Shown one piece after another: positions 1-8,205 of a DNA stretch of 64,000 nucleotides. The position numbers and the translations under genes were made by a program. Each line of letters starts with the position of its first letter. Position 1 is the stretch's first letter. The notes beneath the pieces are model-generated. The model was not told the origin of the DNA and searched no databases. It saw nothing but the letters and a program-made list of their open reading frames with translations. The stretch is from Marinomonas transparens (GTDB lineage Bacteria > Pseudomonadota > Gammaproteobacteria > Pseudomonadales > Marinomonadaceae): positions 90,605 through 154,604 of the forward strand of contig NZ_JAEMNX010000012.1 in the NCBI RefSeq assembly GCF_016463975.1, given 5' to 3'.

Positions 1-328
1 TCATTTGCCGCCTTCTTTTATGGCGCAATATTACTTTGGTCAGGCAGGCAGCCAAATTCGACCTTATGTTGGTGCAGGTTTGAATTACACCGTTTTTTTT
101 GATGAAAAGGGCAAAGGTTCTACCTTAGGTGGAACGGATGTGAACCTTGATAATTCCTTTGGCTTGGCGGCCCAAGTGGGTGTTGATGTGAACTTTGCCG
201 AAGGCTGGTTTGCGAATGCCTCTGTTTGGTATATGGATATTAATACCGATGTACATACCGTTGCTGGAACCTTTGACACAGATATTGATCCTATTACTGT
301 GATGGCTAGTGTGGGTTATACCTTTTAA
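1..328 (+). CDS. OmpW-family outer membrane protein, 3' part only
   Basis: The gene enters from the left edge of the window, so the start and signal peptide are not seen. The first complete codon is at base 2. The visible ~108 residues alternate hydrophobic and polar residues as in beta-strands and read HLPPSFMAQYYF near the edge, the pattern found in the middle of OmpW porins. They contain RPYVGAGLNYTVF and end VMASVGYTF, with the terminal Phe typical of outer-membrane barrels recognised by BamA. OmpW proteins are small eight-stranded barrels thought to pass small hydrophobic molecules. A strong terminator follows 26 bp after the stop, so this is the last gene of its transcript. The family is fairly certain; the transported compound cannot be told. 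Confidence 0.8.
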   Translation, partial: HLPPSFMAQYYFGQAGSQIRPYVGAGLNYTVFFDEKGKGSTLGGTDVNLDNSFGLAAQVGVDVNFAEGWFANASVWYMDINTDVHTVAGTFDTDIDPITVMASVGYTF

Positions 329-354
329 TATTAACTAAGCTGGCGGTACTATAT

Positions 355-389
355 AAAAGGTTTTGATTTTTGAATCAAAACCTTTTTTT
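355..389 (+). terminator. Rho-independent terminator after the OmpW gene
   Basis: A perfect 14-bp inverted repeat (355-368 and 373-386) encloses a 4-nt loop and is followed by a T-run to 389. It sits just after the OmpW stop codon and before the HD-domain gene. Confidence 0.85.
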
Positions 390-462
390 GTCTGCTAAGT
401 TATGTTGATGGTCTATTTTGGGGTCGGCTGATGTTTTATTTTGATCGTGAACGGAGAGTGTG

Positions 463-1101
463 ATGAAGCCTGAACTCCTTGCTGAATATGAAGTTCAGTG
501 CCAAGCTTTTTTAGCGGCAGAGGAAGGTGTCGATGTGGCGCATGACTTAAGTCATATTTTCCGTGTTGTGAAAGTAGCAAAGCAACTAGCGAATGAAGAA
601 AAAGCCAACCTAGCAGTAATAGTGCCATCTGCTTGGCTGCATGGTTGTGTTTCTTTCGCTAAAAATCACCCAGAGAGAAGTAAGGCCTCAACACTTGCCG
701 CTGATAAGGCTGTCGCTTTTTTGACGTCGATTGACTATCCCGAAGTGTATTTAGACGCGATACATCATGCTATTCAAACCCATAGTTTTAGCGCGAATAT
801 TGCGCCTGAAAGCTTAGAAGCAAAAATCGTCCAAGACGCAGATCGATTAGATGCATTAGGTGCGATTGGGGTGGCTCGCTGTATGCAAGTGAGTGGGGCT
901 TTAAACCGAGCTTTGTATGCATCAGAAGATCCGTTTTGTGTAGCACGTACGCCCGATGATACGCTTTATTCCATTGATCATTTCTATAAGAAGTTATTTT
1001 GTATCGCTAAGAGCTTAAACACAGCTTCTGCCCGATTGGAAGGACGTCGGCGTGAAAAAGTGATGCGGACTTTTTTAACTCAGTTAGCAGTAGAAATTTA
1101 G
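463..1101 (+). CDS. HD-fold protein of the YedJ-like phosphohydrolase type, altered HD motif
   Basis: A 212-residue soluble protein. HD-superfamily enzymes hydrolyse phosphate esters or nucleotides with metals held by H...HD...D. The first metal region (HDLSH, about residues 27-31) and the distal Asp region (IVQDADRLDALGAIG) are present. The central doublet, which should read LHD, reads LHG: bases 640-645 encode H60-G61. That residue normally holds the metals and is catalytic, so the protein may be inactive, bind metal differently, or have another role. The ATG at 463 is preferred over an in-frame GTG at 460; a GGAGAG ribosome site lies at 453-458. It stands alone and converges with modC 20 bp away. 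Family is likely; substrate unknown. Confidence 0.75.
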   Translation: MKPELLAEYEVQCQAFLAAEEGVDVAHDLSHIFRVVKVAKQLANEEKANLAVIVPSAWLHGCVSFAKNHPERSKASTLAADKAVAFLTSIDYPEVYLDAIHHAIQTHSFSANIAPESLEAKIVQDADRLDALGAIGVARCMQVSGALNRALYASEDPFCVARTPDDTLYSIDHFYKKLFCIAKSLNTASARLEGRRREKVMRTFLTQLAVEI

Positions 1102-1121
1102 GCGAAGAATCGACGATTTTT

Positions 1122-2225
1122 TTAAGATAAAACCGCGACAGATTTGATTTGGGCTATGAGGCTTTGGCCTTTTTTTAGCTTCAAATTATGGGCGGATAAG
1201 CTGGTGATTCTCGCTAGAATGGGGGTGCTTTCTGCTAAGACACGGACCATCACCATGCTAGGGTCTTGCTGGTCTTCTTCCATATCATCAACAACAACTG
1301 ATAACTTGTTGAGAATACTGGAATCATTATGTTTGCTAAGGGATAGGCTGACATCTTTAGATTGCACTCTTAGTCGCACAGTGTCGCCTAGTTGTTCATT
1401 CCCTTGTTTAAAGACAATGTGTTGGCTTCCAAAATTCATCCATGACAATGTCCACTGTGATTCCTGTTTTTCTACTGTACCTGATATTAAAACGCTGGCA
1501 TCTTGGTATTTAGAAAAAGAGGTGCCCAGTGTGCCAAGTAGGTTTTGTGTTTCTCCCTGTTCAACCACCTTGCCTTTATTGAGCACGACCATGTAATCCG
1601 CGAGTCGTATGACCTCATCTAATGAGTGGCTGACATAGAGAATAGGGATGCGGCATCGGCGACATAGTTGTTCTAAATAGGGCAGGATTTCTTGTTTGAG
1701 AACGTCATCTAGGCCTGCTAATGGTTCATCCATGAGTAGCAGTTGCGGTTGGATAAGTAGCGCTCTGGCAATAGCAACCCGTTGGCGTTCTCCTCCAGAT
1801 AACTGTTGAGGATATTGAGACAATATAGGCTCAATATTCATCAGTGCAATGACTTCATCATAAGTGATGATGGCGTGACTTTTATTCGCTCTTTTGATGG
1901 CAAATTGTAAGTTTTCATCAGCCGTCAGGTGCGGGAATAAGCTGGCTTCTTGAAATACATAGCCAATTGGGCGTTGGTGAGTGGGAAGCCAGAAATCACG
2001 ACTTTGCCAAATTTCATTATTGAGATTTATTGTGCCCTGTGGGCTTCTTTCTAGTCCTGCCACACAGCGAAGAAATGTGGTTTTTCCTGAGCCTGAAGGG
2101 CCAAATAAAGCGGTTACCCCGGTGTGAGCAATGTGTAAATCTACATCGAGTGAGAAGCCCGATTGCTCTGAATACTGTTTAGTAAGTTTGACTTCTAGTC
2201 TATTGGTACTTTGCCTGTTTACCAT
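1122..2225 (-). CDS. modC: Molybdate ABC transporter ATP-binding protein ModC
   Basis: ATPase of the molybdate importer, working at the inner face of the cytoplasmic membrane with ModB. Visible are Walker A GPSGSGKT (residues 42-49), the ABC signature LSGGERQR, Walker B LLLMDEPLAG, and the switch His in LYVSHSLDEV. A C-terminal TOBE-type region of about 120 residues (from ~245) is typical of ModC, where it can bind molybdate. Length (367 residues) is usual. The ATG at 2225 shares its A with the modB TGA; an in-frame GTG at 2228 would give a 4-bp overlap. It is the last gene of the leftward modABC set, so the three are translationally coupled. Confidence 0.93.
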   Translation of the reverse strand: MVNRQSTNRLEVKLTKQYSEQSGFSLDVDLHIAHTGVTALFGPSGSGKTTFLRCVAGLERSPQGTINLNNEIWQSRDFWLPTHQRPIGYVFQEASLFPHLTADENLQFAIKRANKSHAIITYDEVIALMNIEPILSQYPQQLSGGERQRVAIARALLIQPQLLLMDEPLAGLDDVLKQEILPYLEQLCRRCRIPILYVSHSLDEVIRLADYMVVLNKGKVVEQGETQNLLGTLGTSFSKYQDASVLISGTVEKQESQWTLSWMNFGSQHIVFKQGNEQLGDTVRLRVQSKDVSLSLSKHNDSSILNKLSVVVDDMEEDQQDPSMVMVRVLAESTPILARITSLSAHNLKLKKGQSLIAQIKSVAVLS

Positions 2226-2929
2226 CACAAACTACCTATTAAGGATGTGCTCTTGCTACGTTTTTGCAAACTATAGAGTAGCGCAAGGGCAATGAAGGCA
2301 AAGGCGATCATGAGCAATGAAAGGGTGTGGGCTTGTCCGTATTCTAAGGCTTCTACATGGTCATAGATTTGTATGGAAATGACTCGTGTTTCATTGGATA
2401 TATTGCCACCTATCATGAGCACGACGCCAAACTCACCAACCGTATGGGCAAAGCCTAATACTGCGGCGCTGATGTAACCGGGTTTAGCGAGAGGAAGCGC
2501 AATATGAATAAAGCTATCCCAAGGTGATGACCTAAGTGTGGCTGCCGCTTCTAGAGGCCTTTCTCCCATAGCAGCAAAGGCATTTTGAATGGGCTGAACG
2601 ACAAAAGGTAAGGAATACACCATAGAGGCGATGACTAGGCCTTCAAAGCTAAAGGGAAGAGAGATTCCTATATTGCCTAGCCATTTTCCTAGGCTGCCCT
2701 GAGGGCCTAAAAATAGTAGCAAGTAAAAGCCTAAGACCGTTGGCGGCAGAATAAGAGGCATGGCGACAATGGCATTAATCGGACCTTTTAGCCAAGACTG
2801 AGTGCGAGCTAACCACCATGCGATGGGGGTGCTTACTATGATAAGCAAACAGGTCACTAGGCTGGCTAGTTTTAATGTGAGCCATATCGCTGTCACATCA
2901 TCTGAACTTAATAGCATATTTAGCGTCAC
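2225..2929 (-). CDS. modB: Molybdate ABC transporter permease ModB
   Basis: Inner-membrane permease with about five hydrophobic helices. The EAA loop that docks with ModC is visible as EAAATLRSSPWDSF followed by LPLAKPG. At 234 residues it has the normal ModB size. It starts at GTG (2929), overlapping the modA stop by 4 bp (GTGA), and ends overlapping the modC start, so modA-modB-modC are tightly coupled. The chain PLILPPTVLGFYLLL is characteristic of ModB/CysT-type permeases; the partner genes decide for molybdate (or the related tungstate). Confidence 0.92.
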   Translation of the reverse strand: MTLNMLLSSDDVTAIWLTLKLASLVTCLLIIVSTPIAWWLARTQSWLKGPINAIVAMPLILPPTVLGFYLLLFLGPQGSLGKWLGNIGISLPFSFEGLVIASMVYSLPFVVQPIQNAFAAMGERPLEAAATLRSSPWDSFIHIALPLAKPGYISAAVLGFAHTVGEFGVVLMIGGNISNETRVISIQIYDHVEALEYGQAHTLSLLMIAFAFIALALLYSLQKRSKSTSLIGSL

Positions 2930-3714
2930 CTAGCTTTGTTTTCTGAGTAGCCAAACTGGCGGATTTTTTCTTGTACATCAGGTCGCATTAAATACGCCAT
3001 AAAGGCTTTCGCGAGTACTTTTTTTTGTGATCCTGAGAGAATCACTGCGGCTTGTTCAATGTCACGGTGAAGCTTATCTGATATGTCTTGGGTATGCCCC
3101 TGTACCTTACCAGATAATACTTGGGATAAGGCGATTAGACCCAAGTCTGCATTCTGGGAATAAACAAATTGGTAGGCTTGCGCAATATTTTCCCCCTGAA
3201 CCAACTTGCCTTTTACATTAGGCCAAATCGCTAGGTTCCGTAAGCTTTCTACAGCAGCTTTTCCATAAGGGGCTAGTTTAGGGTTGGCGATGGCAATTCG
3301 TTTAGCCGCTAGTAAAGAGTCTTTGAGCAGTGAAGATGGCATCGGATTAATTGACCAGAGCACTAATTTTCCTTGGGCATAAATAATTAAGCTGTCAGGC
3401 AAGGCGAGTTGTTGTTTTACAAGAGTACTTGGTTTGATGTTATCCGCCGATAGAAAAACATCAAAGGGGGCGCCATGTTGAATTTGTGCGAACAGTTTTC
3501 CTGATGAAGCAAATGAGAGTTGTAGTTGGTTGTTTGTTTCCTGCTCAAATTGTGTGGCTAGCTGTTTTATTGGCGCAATAAAATTAGACGCGACGGCAAT
3601 ATGTAAGGTGTCCGCCAGGGTGTTGGTAGAGAGGGCGAAAAGGATAGAGGTAAGAGTAACTCTGGCGAGTATCCATACTCGCAGAAGTTGATTGAGAGAG
3701 ACTTGTTTTATCAC
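2926..3714 (-). CDS. modA: Molybdate-binding periplasmic protein ModA
   Basis: Periplasmic receptor that delivers molybdate to ModB. After a Sec signal sequence (hydrophobic stretch WILARVTLTSILFALS, cleavage near TLA-DTL), the mature part reads LHIAVASNFIAPIKQLA. It carries SFASSGKLFAQIQHGAPFDVFLSAD, the ModA oxyanion-binding pattern. The GTG at 3714 is chosen because an AAGGGGAG ribosome site lies 7 nt upstream and the signal peptide then begins correctly. A longer reading from 3780 would overlap the Rieske gene and put 22 odd residues in front of the signal peptide. No ModE gene or clear ModE palindrome was recognised nearby. Confidence 0.9.
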   Translation of the reverse strand: MIKQVSLNQLLRVWILARVTLTSILFALSTNTLADTLHIAVASNFIAPIKQLATQFEQETNNQLQLSFASSGKLFAQIQHGAPFDVFLSADNIKPSTLVKQQLALPDSLIIYAQGKLVLWSINPMPSSLLKDSLLAAKRIAIANPKLAPYGKAAVESLRNLAIWPNVKGKLVQGENIAQAYQFVYSQNADLGLIALSQVLSGKVQGHTQDISDKLHRDIEQAAVILSGSQKKVLAKAFMAYLMRPDVQEKIRQFGYSENKAR

Positions 3715-3748
3715 CTTAATGCTCCCCTTAAGATAAGATGAGTGCCCT

Positions 3749-4078
3749 CTAAGCGAGTAGTAGGTAGCAATTGCCTTCAACGATCCCTATGGTGGCGCGT
3801 TTTAGGGAGCTCCCTTGGCATGGGCCAGTAATACAAGAGCCATCTTTAGGTGAAAAAAGAGCACCATGGTGATGACACTTCAAATAGTCGCCTTCTTCAT
3901 CCAGAGCACACTCTTTTTGACAACTTAGAGGCTTGTTTTGATGAGGGCAGAGGTTTTCATATGCAAAAATTTGTCCTTGTTGTTTAGTAATCAAAAAGTC
4001 GTTCTGTTCTACAGTGATGCTTAGTGCTTGACCTTCTGGAAGGCTTTGCGCATCAGGTATTAAATGTTGATTAAACAC
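3749..4078 (-). CDS. Small Rieske-type [2Fe-2S] protein
   Basis: A 109-residue soluble protein made of a single Rieske fold. Cluster ligands are visible as C44-P-H46 and C68-H-H-H71-G, the C-x-H...C-x2-H pattern, with a slightly long 21-residue gap containing two more Cys (53, 57). Such stand-alone Rieske proteins (NirD or ferredoxin-like) pass electrons to oxygenases or reductases; the partner here is unknown. It is the first gene of the leftward set, with 34 bp to modA, so co-transcription with modABC is plausible. It starts at GTG (4078) with only a weak AAGAG 12 nt upstream, and a TATAAT lies a little further up. Domain call is firm; role is open. Confidence 0.85.
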   Translation of the reverse strand: MFNQHLIPDAQSLPEGQALSITVEQNDFLITKQQGQIFAYENLCPHQNKPLSCQKECALDEEGDYLKCHHHGALFSPKDGSCITGPCQGSSLKRATIGIVEGNCYLLLA

Positions 4079-4307
4079 GTGATAATCGCACTCTTATTAT
4101 AATAATCTGTATTAATTCCAACTATATTGGGGCGTTGTGTCTGTCTGTTAATTCTCAGTGACTTTGGGATATTTTAATCTCACCGTAAATTTGATTTTGC
4201 CAAATGAAGGGCGATGTCAGCTAAATAAAGTGTTTGTAAGTATCGACTCTAAAGTGCCTACGGGTGAGAGTCAATATGCATCTATAGTGTAAGTTTTTGT
4301 TACTACG

Positions 4308-4336
4308 TTGCTTGCTTGCAATAAGCTCCTTATACT
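4308..4336 (+). promoter_or_regulatory. Candidate sigma-70 promoter of mrcB, very close to the start codon
   Basis: TTGCTT (4308-4313) and TATACT (4331-4336) are separated by exactly 17 bp, near the sigma-70 optimum. Only 6 bp separate the -10 box from the mrcB ATG at 4343, so transcription would begin at or within the start codon. There is no Shine-Dalgarno sequence in front of that ATG. Confidence 0.5.
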
Positions 4337-4342
4337 CCCTTC

Positions 4343-6658
4343 ATGGCTAATAAACCCTCGGTAAAATCTTCGCGCAAGTCCTCGACTTCTAAAAGAAAAA
4401 AGTCTTCTTCCCGCCAATCTCGACCGTCTTGGTTTGGGCGTATTTTACGTCGTCTTTTTAAGTGGGGGTTAGTGTTTTCTTTGCTTGCCAGCATTCCTTT
4501 TTCTGCTTGGGTATGGTGGCTTAATAGTCAAGTAGTGACTCGTTTTGAAGGGCAGAAATGGCAGGTGCCCTCAGAGGTATACAGTGCCCCTATTATTTTA
4601 AAAAGTGGCTCCCCTTGGAAGAAGCAGGATCTGGAAAGCCTGTTGCAAGAAACTGGCTATCGATTTGGCCGCAATAGTCAAAAAGTTGGTTGGGCTGCTC
4701 GTAGTCGAACAAAAGTCAGTGCACACCTACGTTCTTATGTTGACCATCTTGGTTTTCATACAAGTGAACGGCGAATTTTTTCCTTTAAAAATGGCTTGTT
4801 AGATATTAGAGCGTTGAATAACCAATCAATTGAAGAAGCTAGAATCGAACCTCAACGTATTGGCTTTTTATATGGCGGTAATACAGAAAACCGCGAAATA
4901 TTAGCCTATGAGGATATTCCAAAGCCCTTGATTGATATCCTTATTGCAGTAGAAGATCGGGACTTTTATCAACATTGGGGTATTTCTTTGACGGGGATTG
5001 TTCGTGCCATTGTGGTAAATGTGACGAATGGGGCTCGTCGTCAAGGTGGCTCTACTTTGACTCAGCAACTGATTAAAAATATGTATTTGAGCTCGGAACG
5101 AACTTATACCCGTAAGCTGACTGAAGTGGTGATGAGTTTGTTGCTTGAATATCATTATTCAAAAGAAGCCATAATTACCGCTTATATGAATGAGGTATAT
5201 CTGGCTCAGCTAGGCAGTAGTGCGTTACATGGCTTTGCCGCGGCGAGTCAGCACTTTTTTGGTCGGCCCTTAGGTGAACTTAATGTTGATGAGTTTGCCT
5301 TACTCGTGGGCATGGTGAAAGGTCCTTCCTTGTATAACCCTGAACGTTCTCCTAAACGGGCAAAAGAGAGGCGTGATACTGTTTTAGCGGTATTGAAAGC
5401 TCAACAGCGGCTGTCGACCGAAGATTATAAAACCTTGATTAACCAGCCTATTCGTTTAGCTGATAAGAAAAAACAGCGGTCCGTTTATGGGGATTATTTA
5501 GATCTCGTAGCGATGCAATTGTCTCGAGATTTTGATGAAACGACATTAGCGACGCAAAACCTACGCATCTACACTGGGCTTGATATTCGCGCACAGCGAG
5601 CGGCGAAAAAAGCGGTACAGCGACAAGTTGCCCTGTTGGAACGACAAGACCCTAAATTGAAAGGGTTGCAGGGTGCCATGGTGGTAACGGATCGTATCAC
5701 TGGGCAGGTTCGAGCTGTGATTGGCTCAAGTGGTCAACACTATACTGGTTTCAACCGCGTGCTTGGTGCAGTAAGGCCGATTGGCTCATTGGTTAAGCCT
5801 CCATTGTATTTATCTGCTTTGGCTAGCGGTCGCTACAGCTGGTGGTCAAAAATTGAAGATAAGCCTTTACGGTTCAATGTAGGGGGGCAAATATGGCAAC
5901 CAGAGAATTATGATCACAAAAGTCATGGGGTAGTGCATTTGTATCAGGCCATGGCGAAGTCTTATAACCTAGCTACTCTAAATCTTGCTAATCAAATTGG
6001 CTTTGATCGTGTGGGTGATACGCTGCGTCAACTGGGGGTGAAAAGGCCTTTTACCATGCATCCTGCTATGGCTTTAGGCGCCTTAGAGTTGTCTCCCTTT
6101 GAAGTATCGCGTTTATATCAACCTATTGCTTCTCAAGGTCAAAGCAGTGAGTTAGGCGTGGTATTGGCGGTGATGGATCAAAAAGACCAGCTGATTAAGC
6201 GATTTGATAAAACAGGCAGTGTGCCATTTACTGATGCGTTGCTGGCTGTGACTTTGGATGGCATGACAAAAACACCTAAGATAGGGACGGCGCGAGCAGC
6301 ACAAGGTGTTTTCCCCAAGCTAAATTTTGCCGCGAAAACAGGCACCACGAATCAGCAAAAGGACAGTTGGTTTGTTGGGATTACTGGAGATTACTCTAGC
6401 ATTGTATGGTTAGGGGATGATGATAATGTTCCGTTAAGTATTACTGGTAGTAGCGGAGCACAAAAAGTATGGATAGATTTTACTCAAAACATGAACCCAA
6501 GATCTTTACCCGACTCTTTGCCTAATGGGGCGGTTCGTTATGATGTGTTGGATGATAAGTTTGAAATTGCAGCCCCACGTTGTGATGATAAAACGTCGTT
6601 GGCCTTTATTGTAGGAACCGAGCCAAAAGACACCAGTTCCTGTCTTTGGCCCTTTTAA
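4343..6658 (+). CDS. mrcB: Penicillin-binding protein 1B (class A PBP)
   Basis: Bifunctional peptidoglycan synthase: it polymerises lipid II and cross-links stem peptides in the periplasm. A very basic Ser/Lys/Arg cytoplasmic tail (1-33) is followed by one membrane helix (~40-60), a UB2H-like region (~70-155), the GT51 glycosyltransferase domain with EDRDFYQHWG (E204 catalytic) and GGSTLTQQLIKN, then the transpeptidase with S482-L-V-K485, SYN, and K665-T-G. The UB2H region and 771-residue length point to PBP1b rather than PBP1a; UB2H is the docking site of the LpoB activator in Escherichia coli. The gene is single, divergent from the Rieske-mod set, and converges with glgA 12 bp away. Confidence 0.95.
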   Translation: MANKPSVKSSRKSSTSKRKKSSSRQSRPSWFGRILRRLFKWGLVFSLLASIPFSAWVWWLNSQVVTRFEGQKWQVPSEVYSAPIILKSGSPWKKQDLESLLQETGYRFGRNSQKVGWAARSRTKVSAHLRSYVDHLGFHTSERRIFSFKNGLLDIRALNNQSIEEARIEPQRIGFLYGGNTENREILAYEDIPKPLIDILIAVEDRDFYQHWGISLTGIVRAIVVNVTNGARRQGGSTLTQQLIKNMYLSSERTYTRKLTEVVMSLLLEYHYSKEAIITAYMNEVYLAQLGSSALHGFAAASQHFFGRPLGELNVDEFALLVGMVKGPSLYNPERSPKRAKERRDTVLAVLKAQQRLSTEDYKTLINQPIRLADKKKQRSVYGDYLDLVAMQLSRDFDETTLATQNLRIYTGLDIRAQRAAKKAVQRQVALLERQDPKLKGLQGAMVVTDRITGQVRAVIGSSGQHYTGFNRVLGAVRPIGSLVKPPLYLSALASGRYSWWSKIEDKPLRFNVGGQIWQPENYDHKSHGVVHLYQAMAKSYNLATLNLANQIGFDRVGDTLRQLGVKRPFTMHPAMALGALELSPFEVSRLYQPIASQGQSSELGVVLAVMDQKDQLIKRFDKTGSVPFTDALLAVTLDGMTKTPKIGTARAAQGVFPKLNFAAKTGTTNQQKDSWFVGITGDYSSIVWLGDDDNVPLSITGSSGAQKVWIDFTQNMNPRSLPDSLPNGAVRYDVLDDKFEIAAPRCDDKTSLAFIVGTEPKDTSSCLWPF

Positions 6659-6670
6659 ATAGAAGATATG

Positions 6671-8107
6671 CTATTTATGTATTAGCGATTCATATAGCTC
6701 AACCCACTGCCCCGTGACCGCCTCCCAACTATAATCATATGCCATGGCATTTCTTTGTTTTTCTTGCCACGAATGCGAGTTATAGAAACTTTCCATACAA
6801 CGTTCTAGCGCAGCTTTTAGTGAGGCAACATCGGCGTCTGTAAACACAAAACCGTTGGCTCTATCCCCCCATTCAAATACGGTATCGGCAAGACCGCCTG
6901 TCTGCCTTACGACAGGCAGTGTGCCATATTTTAAGGCGTACAGTTGAGTTAAGCCGCAGGGTTCAAATCTGGATGGAATAAGCAGGGCGTCAATGCCAGC
7001 TTGAATTCGATGAGAGTAGTCTTCAAAGTAACCAATGCGAACAGAGACTTGTTCTGGGTAGAGGCTTTGCAGTTCTAAATAACCTGCTTCCAGATGTTTA
7101 TCTCCAGCGCCAAGTACAATCAAACGAGCGCCACGATCAAGTAGATGTGGTATGGCTTCTAATACAAGATCCAGTCCCTTTTGTTCTGTTAGACGGCTGA
7201 CGACACCAAATATAGGTTGGCTGGTATCCTCTGAAAGCCCGTTTTCTTGAAGCAAAGCGAGTTTGTTTTCATACTTTTTCGTTAGGCTTTCTGGGCCATA
7301 ATTTTGTGCAATAAATTGGTCTTTTTCCGGTGACCACTGCTCATAATCAACACCATTTAGTATGCCGGTGAGCTTGTGTTGTAGGGATTTGAGCGTGCCG
7401 TCTAAGCCATCACCATATTCACTGGTTAAAATTTCTTGTGCGTAAGTTGGGCTGACTGTGGTAATCGCATCGGCATAGACTAACCCTGCTTTTAAACCTG
7501 AAAAATTACCGTAAAACTCCATGCCATGTAGGTCAAGTAGTTCTGTAGATAGGCGCATATCGGCAAATTTACTCATTTCGAAGCTACCGTTGTAGCGTAA
7601 ATTATGAACTGTGGTCACGACAGGGATATGGTCGGCTTTCCAGCTTTTTAAATAGGCTGCCGCAAAGCCTGTTTGCCAATCGTTCAGGTGTAAAACATCA
7701 GCTTGCCAGCCAATGAGGTGGCCGTGAAGAGCAAGTGTGGCTGCCGCCCAAGATAATGCTGCAAAACGCAAATGGTTGTCTTGGAAATCAGCGCCCTTAC
7801 TGTCTAAATAGGGGCCAGCCTCGCGTTCGTATAAGGCTTGGCATTGCAGTAGCCAGATAGGTGTATCGCTCTCAGGAATACTGGTTTCAAGTAAAATTAA
7901 ATCACCTACCCCAAATGGGTTTCCGAGGTTGATACTCTTCTGAATAGGAGCTACCTTCTTTAAGAGGTCATTGTAAGCGGGCATAATCAGCCGGACATCA
8001 TGACCTTGTTTTCTTAGTGCGACGGGGAGGGCGCCGGCAACATCTGCAAGCCCTCCAGTTTTAATCAAGGGATAGATTTCGGAGGCGGCAAAGAGAGTTT
8101 TTATCAT
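6671..8107 (-). CDS. glgA: Glycogen synthase (ADP-glucose type)
   Basis: Transfers glucose from ADP-glucose to growing alpha-1,4-glucan. The N-terminal KTGGLADV loop (from K16), which binds ADP-glucose, and the C-terminal SRFEPCGLTQLYALKYG segment with the catalytic Glu and its TGGLADTV repeat are both present; GT5 family, 478 residues. The ATG at 8107 gives the canonical start MIKTLFAASEIYP; a longer reading from 8236 would add 43 hydrophobic residues foreign to the family and run into glgC. It is divergent from glgC across a 98-bp gap, where a TATACT reads leftward at 8141-8146. This suggests shared control of both glycogen genes. No branching enzyme or phosphorylase gene lies in the window. 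Confidence 0.95.
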   Translation of the reverse strand: MIKTLFAASEIYPLIKTGGLADVAGALPVALRKQGHDVRLIMPAYNDLLKKVAPIQKSINLGNPFGVGDLILLETSIPESDTPIWLLQCQALYEREAGPYLDSKGADFQDNHLRFAALSWAAATLALHGHLIGWQADVLHLNDWQTGFAAAYLKSWKADHIPVVTTVHNLRYNGSFEMSKFADMRLSTELLDLHGMEFYGNFSGLKAGLVYADAITTVSPTYAQEILTSEYGDGLDGTLKSLQHKLTGILNGVDYEQWSPEKDQFIAQNYGPESLTKKYENKLALLQENGLSEDTSQPIFGVVSRLTEQKGLDLVLEAIPHLLDRGARLIVLGAGDKHLEAGYLELQSLYPEQVSVRIGYFEDYSHRIQAGIDALLIPSRFEPCGLTQLYALKYGTLPVVRQTGGLADTVFEWGDRANGFVFTDADVASLKAALERCMESFYNSHSWQEKQRNAMAYDYSWEAVTGQWVELYESLIHK

Positions 8108-8205
8108 GGTGGTATCTTGTTGATTCAATGTGATGATAAGAGTATACCTAAATACAACTTGGAGTAGAGTGCAACAAAATAAAAACGGTATTTTAAAGGT
8201 GGTAT

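Noticed and set aside
1102..1121. Terminator between the HD gene and modC
   Set aside because: A short AATCG/CGATT pairing leaves almost no loop; the T-run alone is not enough.
6656..6677. Bidirectional terminator between mrcB and glgA
   Set aside because: TAAATAG/CTATTTA is only 7 bp, without G-C-rich stem or T-run; too weak to call.
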